DNA of 64,000 bases from Fluviirhizobium alvei (GCF_030551875.1 NZ_JAUOZU010000003.1:62001-126000); one strand, 5' to 3'; shown: positions 18,219-27,755, counted from the stretch's first letter. Made by a program: numbers and translations. Notes: a model not told the origin generated them from the letters alone.

Positions 18219-19013
18219 ATGCGCGATATTTTCAGCGACCTTTCAGCCCCGACCCTGTCGGACCCGGATCCCACCCGCCGGGCCCAGATCCAGATGAAGC
18301 AACCGCTGCCGAAGCGCTTCTACAAGGATGTCTCGATATCCGAGATCGACGGCGAGTTCGCCGTGCTTCTCGACGGTCGCCCGGTCAAGACGCCCGGTAA
18401 GAACAAGCTGTCGTTGCCGACAGTCCGCGCTGCTGAACTGGTCGCAGCCGAGTGGCAGGCGCAGGAAACCGAGATCAACCCCGGCAAGATGCCGCTGACA
18501 CGACTCGCCAACACTGCCATTGACGGCATCGCCAACGAAGTGGACGCCGTCTTCGACGACATGCTGAAATTCGCCGGCACCGATCTCCTCTGCTACCGCG
18601 CCGACGATCCCGAAAACCTGGTGAACCGCCAGAACGAGGTCTGGGACCCGGTCGTCCGCTGGGCTGCCGAGACGCTGGGCGCCCGCTTCATCCTCGTCGC
18701 CGGCATCATGCATCACGAACAGCCGGTGCAGGCGCTTTCCGCCACCGAGGCCGCCCTGGCCGAGCACAAGGAAGCGTTCCGGCTTGCCTGCCTGCACACG
18801 ATGACGACGCTGATGGGTTCCGCCATCCTCGCCACGGCCTATGCCCATGGTCGTCTGACGGCAGAAGAGGCCTGGAAGGCAGCCCATGTCGATGAGGATT
18901 ACCAGATCGATCTCTGGGGGACCGATGCCGAGGCAGAAGCGCGCCGCGCAGCCCGCTGGACGGAATTTTCCGCCGCCGCCCGTCTCTTTGAGGCGATTAC
19001 GGGGCGCTGTTAA
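18219..19013 (+). CDS. ATP12 family F1-ATPase assembly chaperone
   Basis: A 264-aa protein of the ATP12 family. In mitochondria ATP12 binds the F1 alpha subunit before assembly of the ATPase head; alphaproteobacterial homologues are presumed to do the same in the cytoplasm. Seen: KRFYKDVSISEIDGEFAVLLDGRPVKTPGKN, AAEWQAQETEINPGKMPLTRLANTAID, and GTDLLCYRADDPENLVNRQNEVWDPVVRWA, all strongly conserved in the family. ATG 18219 opens the frame. Confidence 0.93.
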   Translation: MRDIFSDLSAPTLSDPDPTRRAQIQMKQPLPKRFYKDVSISEIDGEFAVLLDGRPVKTPGKNKLSLPTVRAAELVAAEWQAQETEINPGKMPLTRLANTAIDGIANEVDAVFDDMLKFAGTDLLCYRADDPENLVNRQNEVWDPVVRWAAETLGARFILVAGIMHHEQPVQALSATEAALAEHKEAFRLACLHTMTTLMGSAILATAYAHGRLTAEEAWKAAHVDEDYQIDLWGTDAEAEARRAARWTEFSAAARLFEAITGRC

Positions 19014-19076
19014 TCCCGCCTTAACATTTGCAGTCTTGTCTGGGCCGAATTCGGTTTTTCGGCAAAGTCAGGGATC

Positions 19077-20264
19077 ATGGCGCGCAAGACACTTGCCAAC
19101 GACTGGGACAGCGTGCGGCTCGGTGATTACGAGCTCGTCAACAATGTCTGGAACAAGGGCGATCTCGTTCAGGGCACCGACTATACCCAGTCCGTCCTCT
19201 ACGATCCGAACGATCTCTCCGCCAACATAACGTTCAAATGGGACTGGGGCAGCGACAAGGGTCATGTGCTCGCCTATCCGGAAGTGATTGTCGGTTACAA
19301 ACCCTGGGGCAAGTCGGGCACAGACACGTTCAATTCAAGGATCTCCGATATCCGCAGCTTCGACGTCAGCCACGATTTCACCATTTCGGGCCAGACGAAG
19401 CTCTTCAATGTCGCCTATGATCTCTGGCTCACTGACAAGCCCCTGGGCGGCGAAAACGCCATCACCACCGAGCTGATGGTCTGGGCCCACAAGGGCGGCC
19501 TCGGCCAGTTCGGCGATGATGCCTATGTCGGCCGGTTCAGCGATGGCGGCATCAACTACAAGATCTACACCTACGACGATTTCGGCGATTCCAGCGGCGG
19601 CAGCGCGCACACATGGCGCTATATCGCCTTCGTCGCCGACAAGGATGCGCCCGACGCCACATTCGATATGCGCGACATTCTCACAGAAGCCATCCGTCGT
19701 GGCCTCGTTTCGGAAAAGGACTATGTGACCGGCTACGAAATCGGTGCCGAAATCAATGGCGGCAAGGGCCGGCTCGATATCCATTCCCTGACACACAGGT
19801 TCGAGACCTATGATGCGGGTTCAGGCGCTGATCGCCTCGTCGGCACCGCCAATCGCGATCGTCTTTATGGACTGGCGGGAAACGACACATTGCTCGGACG
19901 GGCGGGCAACGACCTTCTGTCGGGTGGCAAGGGCGGCGATACGCTGACGGGTGGCGCCGGTGCCGACACGTTCCTCTTCCGCGAGAGCGGTGCGGACGCC
20001 GACAGGATCACCGACTTCCAGTCAGGCACTGACAGTATTTCACTTTCAAAGCGTGTATTTGCTGCATTTTCTGATGGCAAAGTCGATGCGGCGGAATTCC
20101 GCACCGGCAGCGCGTTTCTTGAAGAAACCCATCTGCTCTACAACCGGGAAAGCGGCAAATTGTTCTATGATGCCGATGGATCTGCAGGCGCCCATTCTGC
20201 CGAACTGATCGCGGTTTTCGAAAACAACGCCAAACTTTCTGCTTCCGCCTTCGACATTCTTTAG
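19077..20264 (+). CDS. GH12-like glycoside hydrolase with RTX repeats
   Basis: A 395-aa protein with two parts. Residues about 1-240 resemble glycoside hydrolase family 12 (endoglucanase/xyloglucanase): YELVNNVWNKG near the start, then ITTELMVWAH with the candidate nucleophile Glu132, and TGYEIGAEINGG with the candidate acid/base Glu225. Residues about 245-300 carry RTX-type calcium repeats (GLAGNDTLLGRAGNDLLSGGKGGDTL) followed by a C-terminal region of type I export substrates. No N-terminal signal peptide is present, as expected for type I secretion. The likely role is secreted beta-glucan hydrolysis. No type I exporter genes are in the window. Confidence 0.85.
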   Translation: MARKTLANDWDSVRLGDYELVNNVWNKGDLVQGTDYTQSVLYDPNDLSANITFKWDWGSDKGHVLAYPEVIVGYKPWGKSGTDTFNSRISDIRSFDVSHDFTISGQTKLFNVAYDLWLTDKPLGGENAITTELMVWAHKGGLGQFGDDAYVGRFSDGGINYKIYTYDDFGDSSGGSAHTWRYIAFVADKDAPDATFDMRDILTEAIRRGLVSEKDYVTGYEIGAEINGGKGRLDIHSLTHRFETYDAGSGADRLVGTANRDRLYGLAGNDTLLGRAGNDLLSGGKGGDTLTGGAGADTFLFRESGADADRITDFQSGTDSISLSKRVFAAFSDGKVDAAEFRTGSAFLEETHLLYNRESGKLFYDADGSAGAHSAELIAVFENNAKLSASAFDIL

Positions 20265-20353
20265 CGAAATCTTGCCGCGACCGGCTCCGCTTAACGGTTC
20301 GCTAACCATAATTGGTAATCTTTGTTGAGGGATTACTAATTGGGGATTCGCGA

Positions 20354-21181
20354 ATGCTACGCCTTGTCACGCGCGTTGTGCTTTTCTGCATGCTCGCCCT
20401 GTCGCTTGCGGCCTGTGCAGCAAAACCGAAGCGCATGGTCGCGCTGGAAGTCTACGACATTCGCGACGTTACCGTGACTGCCAATGGCGGCGTCAGCCAC
20501 AAGCTTCTCACCGGTATCAAGTCCCAGATGGATCAGGCGATCGCAGCAACGGTCCGTCCGGTTCCCCTGCCGCGCGTCGTCATGACGGTCCGCATCGTCG
20601 GAACCACACTCGCCCAGGGCATCGATGGCGTCCGTGGCCAGTCGGAAGTCAGCGTCATGCTGTCGGAAGTCACATCCGGCCATCCGGTTGAGGTCCGCAA
20701 CTTCCAGATCTTCGGTTTTGCCAACAATCTGCGTTCGGCAGACATCGCCCTTGCTGATGCGATCGCCTCGCGTCTGCGCATGGAATACAAGCTGGCGATC
20801 GCGCCGATCCGGACCCTGGCAACAGAGCCCGCGCCTGTCCTCTCGACCCGCATGCGGTCCGACAAGATCGATATCGAACCGGAAGCCAAGCCTGTCGTCG
20901 TTCCGCTCAAGACGGCTCCGGTGATCGGTGCCGACAAGGACCCGATGCTGAATTCGCGCACCAAGGTCGAGCCCGCAAAAGAACCGGCTGCCATAGCGCC
21001 GGTCGAGAAGAAGGCCGAACAGCCGAAGGCAAGCGAGGAAAATGCGCTCGAAAGCGGTGCCAAGGCCAAAGTGGTGATCATGCCGAAGCCTGCCACTGAA
21101 TCCACACCGGAAAAGAAGCCTGCAGATGTTGCACCTGCAGCGGACGAACCCTGCGTCGAAACACTTGAGAAGAAATGCTGA
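20354..21181 (+). CDS. Putative lipoprotein of unknown function
   Basis: A 275-aa protein with a lipoprotein signal (LRLVTRVVLFCMLALSLAACAAK; lipobox LAAC, acylated Cys near residue 21). The N-terminal two thirds read like a single folded domain (VALEVYDIRDVTVTANGGVSHK, VRPVPLPRVVMTVRIVGT, GQSEVSVMLSEVTSGHPVEVRNFQIFG). The C-terminal third is a low-complexity Lys/Pro/Ala/Glu tail (KVEPAKEPAAIAPVEKKAEQ). ATG 20354 places the signal at the N terminus; a longer frame starts 42 bases earlier. Probably anchored in the outer or inner membrane facing the periplasm. A strong terminator follows. Confidence 0.82.
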   Translation: MLRLVTRVVLFCMLALSLAACAAKPKRMVALEVYDIRDVTVTANGGVSHKLLTGIKSQMDQAIAATVRPVPLPRVVMTVRIVGTTLAQGIDGVRGQSEVSVMLSEVTSGHPVEVRNFQIFGFANNLRSADIALADAIASRLRMEYKLAIAPIRTLATEPAPVLSTRMRSDKIDIEPEAKPVVVPLKTAPVIGADKDPMLNSRTKVEPAKEPAAIAPVEKKAEQPKASEENALESGAKAKVVIMPKPATESTPEKKPADVAPAADEPCVETLEKKC

Positions 21182-21201
21182 CAAGCTTCTGATAATGTTG
21201 C

Positions 21202-21229
21202 AAAAGCCCGGGGAGACCCGGGCTTTTTT
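21202..21229. terminator. Bidirectional terminator between lipoprotein gene and fghA
   Basis: AAAAGCCCGGG, loop GAGA, CCCGGGCTTTTTT forms an 11-base stem with A- and T-runs on either side. It sits between convergent genes, 20 bases after one stop and a few bases after the other, so it can serve both directions. Confidence 0.9.
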
Positions 21230-21232
21230 GTC

Positions 21233-22066
21233 TTATCCAAGGCGCTCGGCATGCCAGCGCAGATGATCGTCCATGAAGCTGGAAATGAAATAGTAGGAAT
21301 GGTCGTAGCGCGGATGGTTGCGGAGCGTCAGCTCGATGCCGGTGCCCTTGACGGCCTCTTCGAACAGCCAGGGGCGTAGGCCATTTTGGAGGAACCCGTC
21401 GGCAAGACCCTGATCGATCAGGAATTCCGGGAACCGCGCACCATCCTTTACGAGCGCAACTGCATCATAGGACCGCCAGGCGGACTTGTCCGATCCCAGA
21501 TATTTTTCGAACGCGCCCATCGACCAGTCGGCCGTCGACGGTTCCACGATCGGCGCGAAAGCCGAGCAGCTCTTGAAACGGTCCGGATGCTTGAGCGCGA
21601 TCGTCATGGCACCATGACCGCCCATCGAATGGCCGAAGATGCCCTGGCGTGACATGTCGGCGCGGAACTTGCTCGCGATCAGCGCCGGCAACTCTTCCGT
21701 CACGTAGCTGTACATCTGGTAGTTTTCGGCCCAGGGCGCCTCGGTCGCATCGAGATAGAAGCCAGCGCCCTTGCCCATCTGCCAGTTGGTCGCCTCGTCC
21801 GGCACATCGTCGCCACGCGGGCTGGTGTCGGGGCAGACCACGATCAGGCCGAGTTCGGCGGCAAGCCGCCGGTATTCGCCCTTCTCCATCACGTTCGCAT
21901 GGGTGCAGGTCAGGCCCGACAAATACCAGAGCACCGGACGCGGTTCGCGGGTTGCCTGCGGCGGCACGAAAACAGCGAAGGTCATCGTGGTTTTGGTCAC
22001 GTCGGACTCATGCGAAAAGACACCCTGCATGCCGCCGTGCGACGTGACTTCGGAAATGATGTTCAA
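21233..22066 (-). CDS. fghA: S-formylglutathione hydrolase
   Basis: A 277-aa esterase that splits S-formylglutathione to formate and glutathione, the second step of glutathione-dependent formaldehyde detoxification in the cytosol. The catalytic triad is visible: Ser147 in GHSMGG, Asp223 in GLADGF and His256 in RYDHSYYF. LSGLTCTHANVMEKGEYR and CPDTSPRGD are also diagnostic. I chose TTG 22066, six bases after GGAG, which gives the family's usual length; a longer frame overlaps the upstream gene. No formaldehyde dehydrogenase gene is nearby. Confidence 0.94.
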   Translation of the reverse strand: MNIISEVTSHGGMQGVFSHESDVTKTTMTFAVFVPPQATREPRPVLWYLSGLTCTHANVMEKGEYRRLAAELGLIVVCPDTSPRGDDVPDEATNWQMGKGAGFYLDATEAPWAENYQMYSYVTEELPALIASKFRADMSRQGIFGHSMGGHGAMTIALKHPDRFKSCSAFAPIVEPSTADWSMGAFEKYLGSDKSAWRSYDAVALVKDGARFPEFLIDQGLADGFLQNGLRPWLFEEAVKGTGIELTLRNHPRYDHSYYFISSFMDDHLRWHAERLG

Positions 22067-22077
22067 GATAGGCTCCT

Positions 22078-23148
22078 TCAGGTAGGGATGGTCCGGCGCG
22101 CCTTGTCCGGATCGTGAACAGCAGCGAGCCATTGCATGGCACCGGCCGCGAGATCGGGCTTCAATTGCTCGCTCGCGATGGCGCAGGCTTCATAGACATT
22201 GGTGAGATAGTCGTCCGGTTGGGCGAGCGCTGCCCGGATACCGGCAAGCGCGGGCTCCATGCCGGCAAAGCGCGAAGGTTCACGCTCGGAGCTGCGCAAA
22301 AGCGGGCCGAGATAGATCATGGCAAAACCATAGAGCCCCTTGATCCGCGCCACTTCGCCTAGGGCAAGCGACGGACGGAACGAGAGCGCATAGCAATCCA
22401 TGAAATGGAACATCGGCGCGAACGGAAGCGCAGTTTCCCCAAAACCCGCATCACGATAGAACCCCTTCACCGCCGCCTCGATGCCCGCAGTCCGGCGCCA
22501 GCGGCCGATATCGTAACGATAGATCGTCGACGGATCGACCATCACCCGCCCCGCCATCAAGAGCGAATAGACAATGGCCCAGTCGAGATCGCCCCGCGAT
22601 GCCGGATGGAAGCGATCGATCAGATCGATGATCTCGCGGAAATGCTTCGTCCGGTACATGGCATAATAGAGAACATTGTCGCCGGTTGCCTTCCTTGTAT
22701 AGTCCTGCACACGGTCGAGCGGCCCCTCGCCTTCGATCGCAAAGACATCACGCCGGAGGACACCCTCGCCCGCGGCCCAGACATCGAGGACCGGACGAAC
22801 GCCGACCACATCGTCGCCGACCGATGAAAAATCGAACGGAGTTTCACCCGCGACAGCGGACAGAAGATCGTCATCCCCCATCGGCAAAACGAACACGGAC
22901 CGAGCCTCGTCGAGCGTCGCCATCAGGTTTGCCGTCGGCACAAGACCGGGATTGACCAGATAGGTCATGTGGTCCGACCGGTCCCGATAGTGAGCGGCCT
23001 TCTCCGGATCACCGGAATTGTCGGAAACAACCAGATGATAGCCGCGCGCCTCGACATAGGCGATGGCGCTGTCGATCGACAGGGCAGCCTCGGCAAGCCG
23101 GCGGTTGGACGGCATGCAGACCGTGACAGGCGGCGGAACAAGGCTCAT
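22078..23148 (-). CDS. Glycosyltransferase-like protein (GT-A type)
   Basis: A 356-aa protein that resembles family 2 glycosyltransferases. The N terminus PPPVTVCMPSNRRLAEAALSIDSAIAYVEARGYHLVVSDNSGDPEK fits the nucleotide-binding start of a GT-A fold, and VFVLPMGDDDLLS fits the metal-binding DxD region. The rest is not recognised. The acceptor is unknown and there is no polysaccharide cluster around it. ATG 23148 follows AAAGGAACCCGAA and overlaps the rarA stop in ATGA, so it is probably in one transcript with rarA and the protease gene. Confidence 0.72.
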   Translation of the reverse strand: MSLVPPPVTVCMPSNRRLAEAALSIDSAIAYVEARGYHLVVSDNSGDPEKAAHYRDRSDHMTYLVNPGLVPTANLMATLDEARSVFVLPMGDDDLLSAVAGETPFDFSSVGDDVVGVRPVLDVWAAGEGVLRRDVFAIEGEGPLDRVQDYTRKATGDNVLYYAMYRTKHFREIIDLIDRFHPASRGDLDWAIVYSLLMAGRVMVDPSTIYRYDIGRWRRTAGIEAAVKGFYRDAGFGETALPFAPMFHFMDCYALSFRPSLALGEVARIKGLYGFAMIYLGPLLRSSEREPSRFAGMEPALAGIRAALAQPDDYLTNVYEACAIASEQLKPDLAAGAMQWLAAVHDPDKARRTIPT

Positions 23149-24452
23149 TTCGGGTTCCTTTCGCGCCGGAGCTTTGCCCACCAGTCGAGACGCTTGCGGA
23201 TTTCACGTTCGAAGCCGCGCTCCGGCGGATCGTAGAATTGCCGGCGCCCCATCTGTTCGGGAAAATAGTCCTGCCCGGAAAAGGCATCCGGCTCGTCATG
23301 GTCATAGCGATAGCCGTCGCCATAGCCTTCCTCGCCCATCAGCTTGGTCGGAGCATTGAGAATATGCTTCGGCGGCAACAGCGAGCCATGGAATTTCGCC
23401 GCCTTCACCGCCGCCTTGTAGGCGACATAGACCCCGTTCGATTTCGGTGCTGTGGCGAGATAGACGACGGCATTGGCAAGCGCCAGTTCGCCCTCAGGCG
23501 AGCCGAGGAAATCGTAGGCCTCCTTGGCGGCATTGGCCACCACCAGCGCCTGCGGATCGGCAAGGCCGATATCTTCCACCGCCATCCGCACCAGACGGCG
23601 GCCGAGAAAGAGCGGATCTTCGCCGGCATCGACCATGCGGGCAAAATAGTAGAGCGCCGCATCGGGGTCGGAACCGCGCACCGATTTATGCAGCGCCGAG
23701 ATCAGATTGTAATGTCCGTCTTGGCCCTTGTCGTAGATCGGAGCCCGTCGCTGCACGACGCGCACCAGACCGTCGGTGTCGAAAACCTCGCCCGCGCGCG
23801 CCGCACGCCACACTTCCTCGGCAAGCGTAAGCGCCGCCCGTCCATCACCATCGGCCATGCCGATCAGGCTCGCCCTTGCTGCTTCGTCGAGCGGCAGTGG
23901 TTTCTCCATCGCGGCTTCGGCGCGCTTCAGAAGCTCCTCGATACTGTCGGGTCCATGGGACTTGAAGGTCAGCACACGCGCCCGCGACAAAAGTGCGGCA
24001 TTGAGTTCGAAGGACGGATTTTCGGTCGTCGCGCCAACGAGGATGATCGTCCCATCCTCCATCACCGGCAGGAAACTGTCCTGCTGCGACCGGTTGAAAC
24101 GATGAATCTCGTCGACGAACAGCAGGGTCTGGCGGCCGTTCGTACGGCGGATGCGGGCGGAATCGAACACTTTCTTGAGATCCGCCACGCCGGAAAAGAT
24201 GGCCGAGATCTGCTCGAAATGCAGGTTGGTCTCATGGCTGAGCAAGCGCGCAACGGTCGTTTTGCCGGTGCCGGGCGGTCCCCAGAAGATCATCGATCCG
24301 AGCGAACCGGACGCGATCATGCGACTCAGCGCCCCATCCGGTCCGGTCAGATGCTCCTGCCCGCAGACTTCATCGAGCGTTTGCGGGCGCAGGCGATCGG
24401 CGAGCGGCCTCTGCTTGTCGGGCAGGCCGCCGCCTGCGAAAAGATCACTCAT
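23145..24452 (-). CDS. rarA: Replication-associated recombination protein A (MgsA)
   Basis: A 435-aa AAA+ ATPase that acts at stalled replication forks and single-strand DNA. Walker A is FWGPPGTGKTTVARLL at about residues 56-71, Walker B LLFVDEIHRFNRSQQD with sensor 1 GATTENPSF after it. The C-terminal tetramerisation region is recognisable (YYFARMVDAGEDPLFLGRRLVRMAVEDIGLADP and KYPEGYGDGYRYDHDEPDAFS-like ending). It overlaps the upstream protease gene and the downstream gene by four bases each, indicating an operon. Confidence 0.95.
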   Translation of the reverse strand: MSDLFAGGGLPDKQRPLADRLRPQTLDEVCGQEHLTGPDGALSRMIASGSLGSMIFWGPPGTGKTTVARLLSHETNLHFEQISAIFSGVADLKKVFDSARIRRTNGRQTLLFVDEIHRFNRSQQDSFLPVMEDGTIILVGATTENPSFELNAALLSRARVLTFKSHGPDSIEELLKRAEAAMEKPLPLDEAARASLIGMADGDGRAALTLAEEVWRAARAGEVFDTDGLVRVVQRRAPIYDKGQDGHYNLISALHKSVRGSDPDAALYYFARMVDAGEDPLFLGRRLVRMAVEDIGLADPQALVVANAAKEAYDFLGSPEGELALANAVVYLATAPKSNGVYVAYKAAVKAAKFHGSLLPPKHILNAPTKLMGEEGYGDGYRYDHDEPDAFSGQDYFPEQMGRRQFYDPPERGFEREIRKRLDWWAKLRRERNPK

Positions 24453-25846
24453 CGGATGAATTGCCGGATCCGCTGGCCATCGCGCTCGATCTCGACCCGC
24501 CAGAAGCTGGGATCCTGCTGGATCACCTCCTCGAGCGCTTCGGTCGATGCGATCGCCGTACCATTGACGTTGATGATGATGTCGCGGGGCTCGAAACCAA
24601 GCCTTGCGGCGGGCGAACCACGGCTGATCTCCTCGATCACCACGCCCTGGGCTTCCGGCGGCATCTGCAGGCTCTCGGCCAGCCGCGGCGAAAGATTGGC
24701 GACGAGCGCACCGGCAAACGGATTGCGACCGTCGATCAGCCGCTCATCCTTCGGCGTGGTTTCCGGCGCCTGCTCGAGCGTCAGCGAAATCTCGCTTTCC
24801 TTGCCATTGTTGGAGATCAGAAGCGTAACGGTCGAACCCAGCCCGGCAGTCGTGAGCCGGTAGCCCAGCGCATCGGGATGCTCGACCGGATGACCGTTGA
24901 CGGCCAGGATCACTTCGCCCGAGCGCAAGCCGGCCTTGTCCGCCGGACCGCCCTCGACCACCCGGGTCACCAACGCACCGCGCGCCACCTTGAGCCCCAG
25001 CGCCTCGGCCATGTCGGACGTCACCGGATCGAAGGACGCACCGATATAGGGGCGCGTGAAGCCGGGCTGGCCACCTTCGGCCGCAGCGATGAACACTTTC
25101 ACCAGATTGGCCGGAATGGCAAAGCCGATGCCGATCGAGCCACCGCTGCGCGACACGATCGCGGTATTGATGCCCACCAGTTCACCCTTCATGTTGACGA
25201 GCGCGCCGCCGGAATTGCCGGGATTGATCGAGGCATCGGTCTGGATGAAGAAGGAAAAATCGCCCTCGCCGACCTTGTTGCGGGCGAGCGCCGAGACAAT
25301 GCCCGAGGTCACCGTCTGGCCGACGCCGAACGGATTGCCGATCGCCAGCACGAGATCGCCGACCTCGACATGATCGGAATCGCCAACCGGCATGGCCGTG
25401 AGTTCGATTCCGCGCGGATCGATCGACAGAACGGCAAGATCGAGCCTTTCGTCCTTCAGAACGATCCGGGCGGCGAATTCATGGCCGTCCGAGAGCGCGA
25501 CCTTGATGTCGTCGGCCCCGGCGATCACATGGTTGTTGGTGATGATCAGGCCTTTGGCATCAATGATGACGCCAGAGCCCAACGATGACTGCTTTTCCGA
25601 ACGGTTCGGCATCTGCTGGCCGAAAAACTCCTCGAAAAACGGATCGCCGGAGAACATCGACTGCCGGGAGACCTGCTTGTCGGCATAGACATTGACCACG
25701 GAGGGCGCGCTCTGCCTGACCAGCGGCGCAAACGAAAGCTGCATTTCGAGGCGGCTTTCCGGCACCATTTTGGCTTCTTCGGCATGAAGCGGGCCTATCG
25801 CGAGGCCAAACGCCAGACCAAGGGCGGAAAGAAGTCGGATGACCAT
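24449..25846 (-). CDS. DegP/Do family periplasmic serine protease
   Basis: A 465-aa trypsin-like protease with a signal peptide (MVIRLLSALGLAFGLAIGPLHAEE). The catalytic triad is His106 in TNNHVIAG, Asp136 in LDLAVLSID and Ser212 in NPGNSGGAL. Two PDZ domains follow (TRPYIGASFDPVTSDMAEALGLKV... and the C-terminal GVVIEEISRGSPAARLGFEPRDIIINVNG). Such proteins degrade or refold misfolded envelope proteins. It is the first gene of a run with rarA, a glycosyltransferase-like gene and fghA. DegP and DegQ cannot be told apart here. Confidence 0.93.
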   Translation of the reverse strand: MVIRLLSALGLAFGLAIGPLHAEEAKMVPESRLEMQLSFAPLVRQSAPSVVNVYADKQVSRQSMFSGDPFFEEFFGQQMPNRSEKQSSLGSGVIIDAKGLIITNNHVIAGADDIKVALSDGHEFAARIVLKDERLDLAVLSIDPRGIELTAMPVGDSDHVEVGDLVLAIGNPFGVGQTVTSGIVSALARNKVGEGDFSFFIQTDASINPGNSGGALVNMKGELVGINTAIVSRSGGSIGIGFAIPANLVKVFIAAAEGGQPGFTRPYIGASFDPVTSDMAEALGLKVARGALVTRVVEGGPADKAGLRSGEVILAVNGHPVEHPDALGYRLTTAGLGSTVTLLISNNGKESEISLTLEQAPETTPKDERLIDGRNPFAGALVANLSPRLAESLQMPPEAQGVVIEEISRGSPAARLGFEPRDIIINVNGTAIASTEALEEVIQQDPSFWRVEIERDGQRIRQFIR

Positions 25847-25968
25847 GTGATTCCCTCATCTCGATTGCTGGGCAGTTTTCCACCATCCGTCCAGCAATGG
25901 AAAGAGGTGGGCATGCCGATAACGTTCGACAAGGGCGGTTCCAACCGACAGATGCGTCGAAATTGCGG

Positions 25969-27591
25969 TCACGCCGCCTTGAACGTGTCGGCCTGTGCGA
26001 TCTGCCAGGGAATGCGGAACCGCACATCATCGGTGCCTTCGAGCAGTTCACCCGGCCTGAGCGGCGGATAGAGATGGGTGAAGGTGGTGACCTGACTGTG
26101 GTTGATCCGCTTGTGGAAATGGAAAGGCCGGAATTCGGACGGATGATGAAGCCCGCAGCCCGCAACCACTTCGGCGAGCGCTTCCAAGGTCTTGGCATGA
26201 AATTGCGCCACCCGCGTTGCCTTGTCTGGCACCACCAGCGCCTTCTGCCGATCAGGGTCCTGCGTCGCCACGCCGACCGGGCAAAGATCGGTATGGCAGG
26301 CCTGGGACTGGATGCAGCCGATCGCAAACATGAAGCCGCGCGCCATGTTGCACCAGTCGGCTCCGAGCGCCATCACACGCGCCATGTCGAAGGCCGAAAT
26401 GATCATGCCGGAGGCGCCGATGCGGATTTTCTCGCGCAGGCCGGCGCCCACCAGAGCATTGTGCACGAAGGCCAGTCCCTCGCGCAGCGGCATGCCGATA
26501 TGATCGATATATTCGGATGGTGCCGCCCCGGTTCCGCCCTCCTTGCCGTCGACGACAATGAAATCGGGCGTGATGCCGGTTTCGAGCATCGCTTTGACGA
26601 TCGCAAGAAACTCATGCGCATGGCCGATACAGAGTTTGAAGCCGACCGGCTTGCCTTCGGACAGGCGCCGCAGCTGGGCAATGAAGGCCATCAGTTCAAG
26701 CGGCGTGGAAAAAGCCGGATGGGCGGCAGGCGAAACACAGTCCTTGCCCATCGGAATACCCCGGATGCGCGACACTTCCTCGGAAATCTTGGCGGCCGGC
26801 AGCACACCGCCATGGCCGGGCTTGGCTCCCTGGCTAAGCTTGATCTCGATCATCTTGATCTGGTCGAACGCAGCCGTTTCGGCAAAGCGCTCCGGCGAGA
26901 ACGAACCGTCCGGATGACGACAGCCGAAATAGCCCGAACCGATTTCCCAAACGATATCGCCGCCATTTTCGCGGTGGTAGGGCGATAGACCGCCCTCGCC
27001 CGTGTCGTGATAGAAGCCGCCCATGACGGCACCGCGATTGAGGGCCCGGATGGCTGCGGCCGACAGCGAGCCGAAGCTCATGGCGGAAATATTCAGAACC
27101 GAAGCGTCGTAGGGCTTGGTGCAATCGGGCCCGCCCACGCGAACCCGGAAATCGTGGCTTTCGAGACGGGTCGGCGCCAGCGAATGCGAAATCCATTCAT
27201 AGCGCGGCTCATAGACATCATACTCGGTCCCGAACGGCCGCTTGTCGAGCTGGCCCTTGGCGCGCTGATAGGCAAGCGAACGCTTGTCACGCGGAAAGGG
27301 CCGCCCATCCTTTTCCCCTTCGAAAAAATACTGCCGGATCTTCGGCCGCAGATCCTCCATGATGAAGCGGGCATGACCGGCGATCGGATAGTTCCGCAGG
27401 ATCGAATGGCGCTTTTGCAGAAGATCGTGAATCCCGACGGCCGTCAGGAAAGCAGCGATGAAGAAAGGGACGATCAGGAAACCATAAAGCGCCCTGTCAA
27501 ATACGATGAGAATGGCCAGAAGGACTGCCAGGATGATCGAAATCGTCATCGGCAGGTAACGCGCCGTCAGAAAAACCCGGATGTTTTGCAT
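25969..27591 (-). CDS. FMN-binding glutamate synthase family membrane protein
   Basis: A 540-aa protein with two N-terminal hydrophobic segments (about residues 10-60) and a large domain like the FMN/Fe-S half of glutamate synthase. Seen: NISAMSFGSLSAAAIRALNRGA, IEIKLSQGAKPGHGGVLPAAK, GKEGGTGAAPSEYIDHIGMPL, IGASGMIISAFDMARVMALGAD and the Cys cluster CIQSQACHTDLCPVGVATQ. It lacks the glutaminase domain of GltB, so it is not a complete glutamate synthase; the substrate is unknown. I start at ATG 27591; ATG 27618 is in frame but AAGG lies too close to it. Confidence 0.88.
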   Translation of the reverse strand: MQNIRVFLTARYLPMTISIILAVLLAILIVFDRALYGFLIVPFFIAAFLTAVGIHDLLQKRHSILRNYPIAGHARFIMEDLRPKIRQYFFEGEKDGRPFPRDKRSLAYQRAKGQLDKRPFGTEYDVYEPRYEWISHSLAPTRLESHDFRVRVGGPDCTKPYDASVLNISAMSFGSLSAAAIRALNRGAVMGGFYHDTGEGGLSPYHRENGGDIVWEIGSGYFGCRHPDGSFSPERFAETAAFDQIKMIEIKLSQGAKPGHGGVLPAAKISEEVSRIRGIPMGKDCVSPAAHPAFSTPLELMAFIAQLRRLSEGKPVGFKLCIGHAHEFLAIVKAMLETGITPDFIVVDGKEGGTGAAPSEYIDHIGMPLREGLAFVHNALVGAGLREKIRIGASGMIISAFDMARVMALGADWCNMARGFMFAIGCIQSQACHTDLCPVGVATQDPDRQKALVVPDKATRVAQFHAKTLEALAEVVAGCGLHHPSEFRPFHFHKRINHSQVTTFTHLYPPLRPGELLEGTDDVRFRIPWQIAQADTFKAA

Positions 27592-27755
27592 GTTTGGCCC
27601 CAGCAATATCGCAAACATTCCTTAGAGGCCGAAGATTGCGTGAGGGTGACATCTCCCGGGGACATTTACATAACTTTACGCAACATAAACCCAAAATTTG
27701 CGGGTTTCCGCTAAATTGACATCATTCAAGCCGGTCCATGAAGGGCACGACCTTA

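Noticed and set aside
27687-27707. AAACCC...GGGTTT inverted repeat as a TetR operator
   Set aside because: Arms of six bases with a 9-base gap are weak and could be chance; no second copy was found in the divergent promoter.
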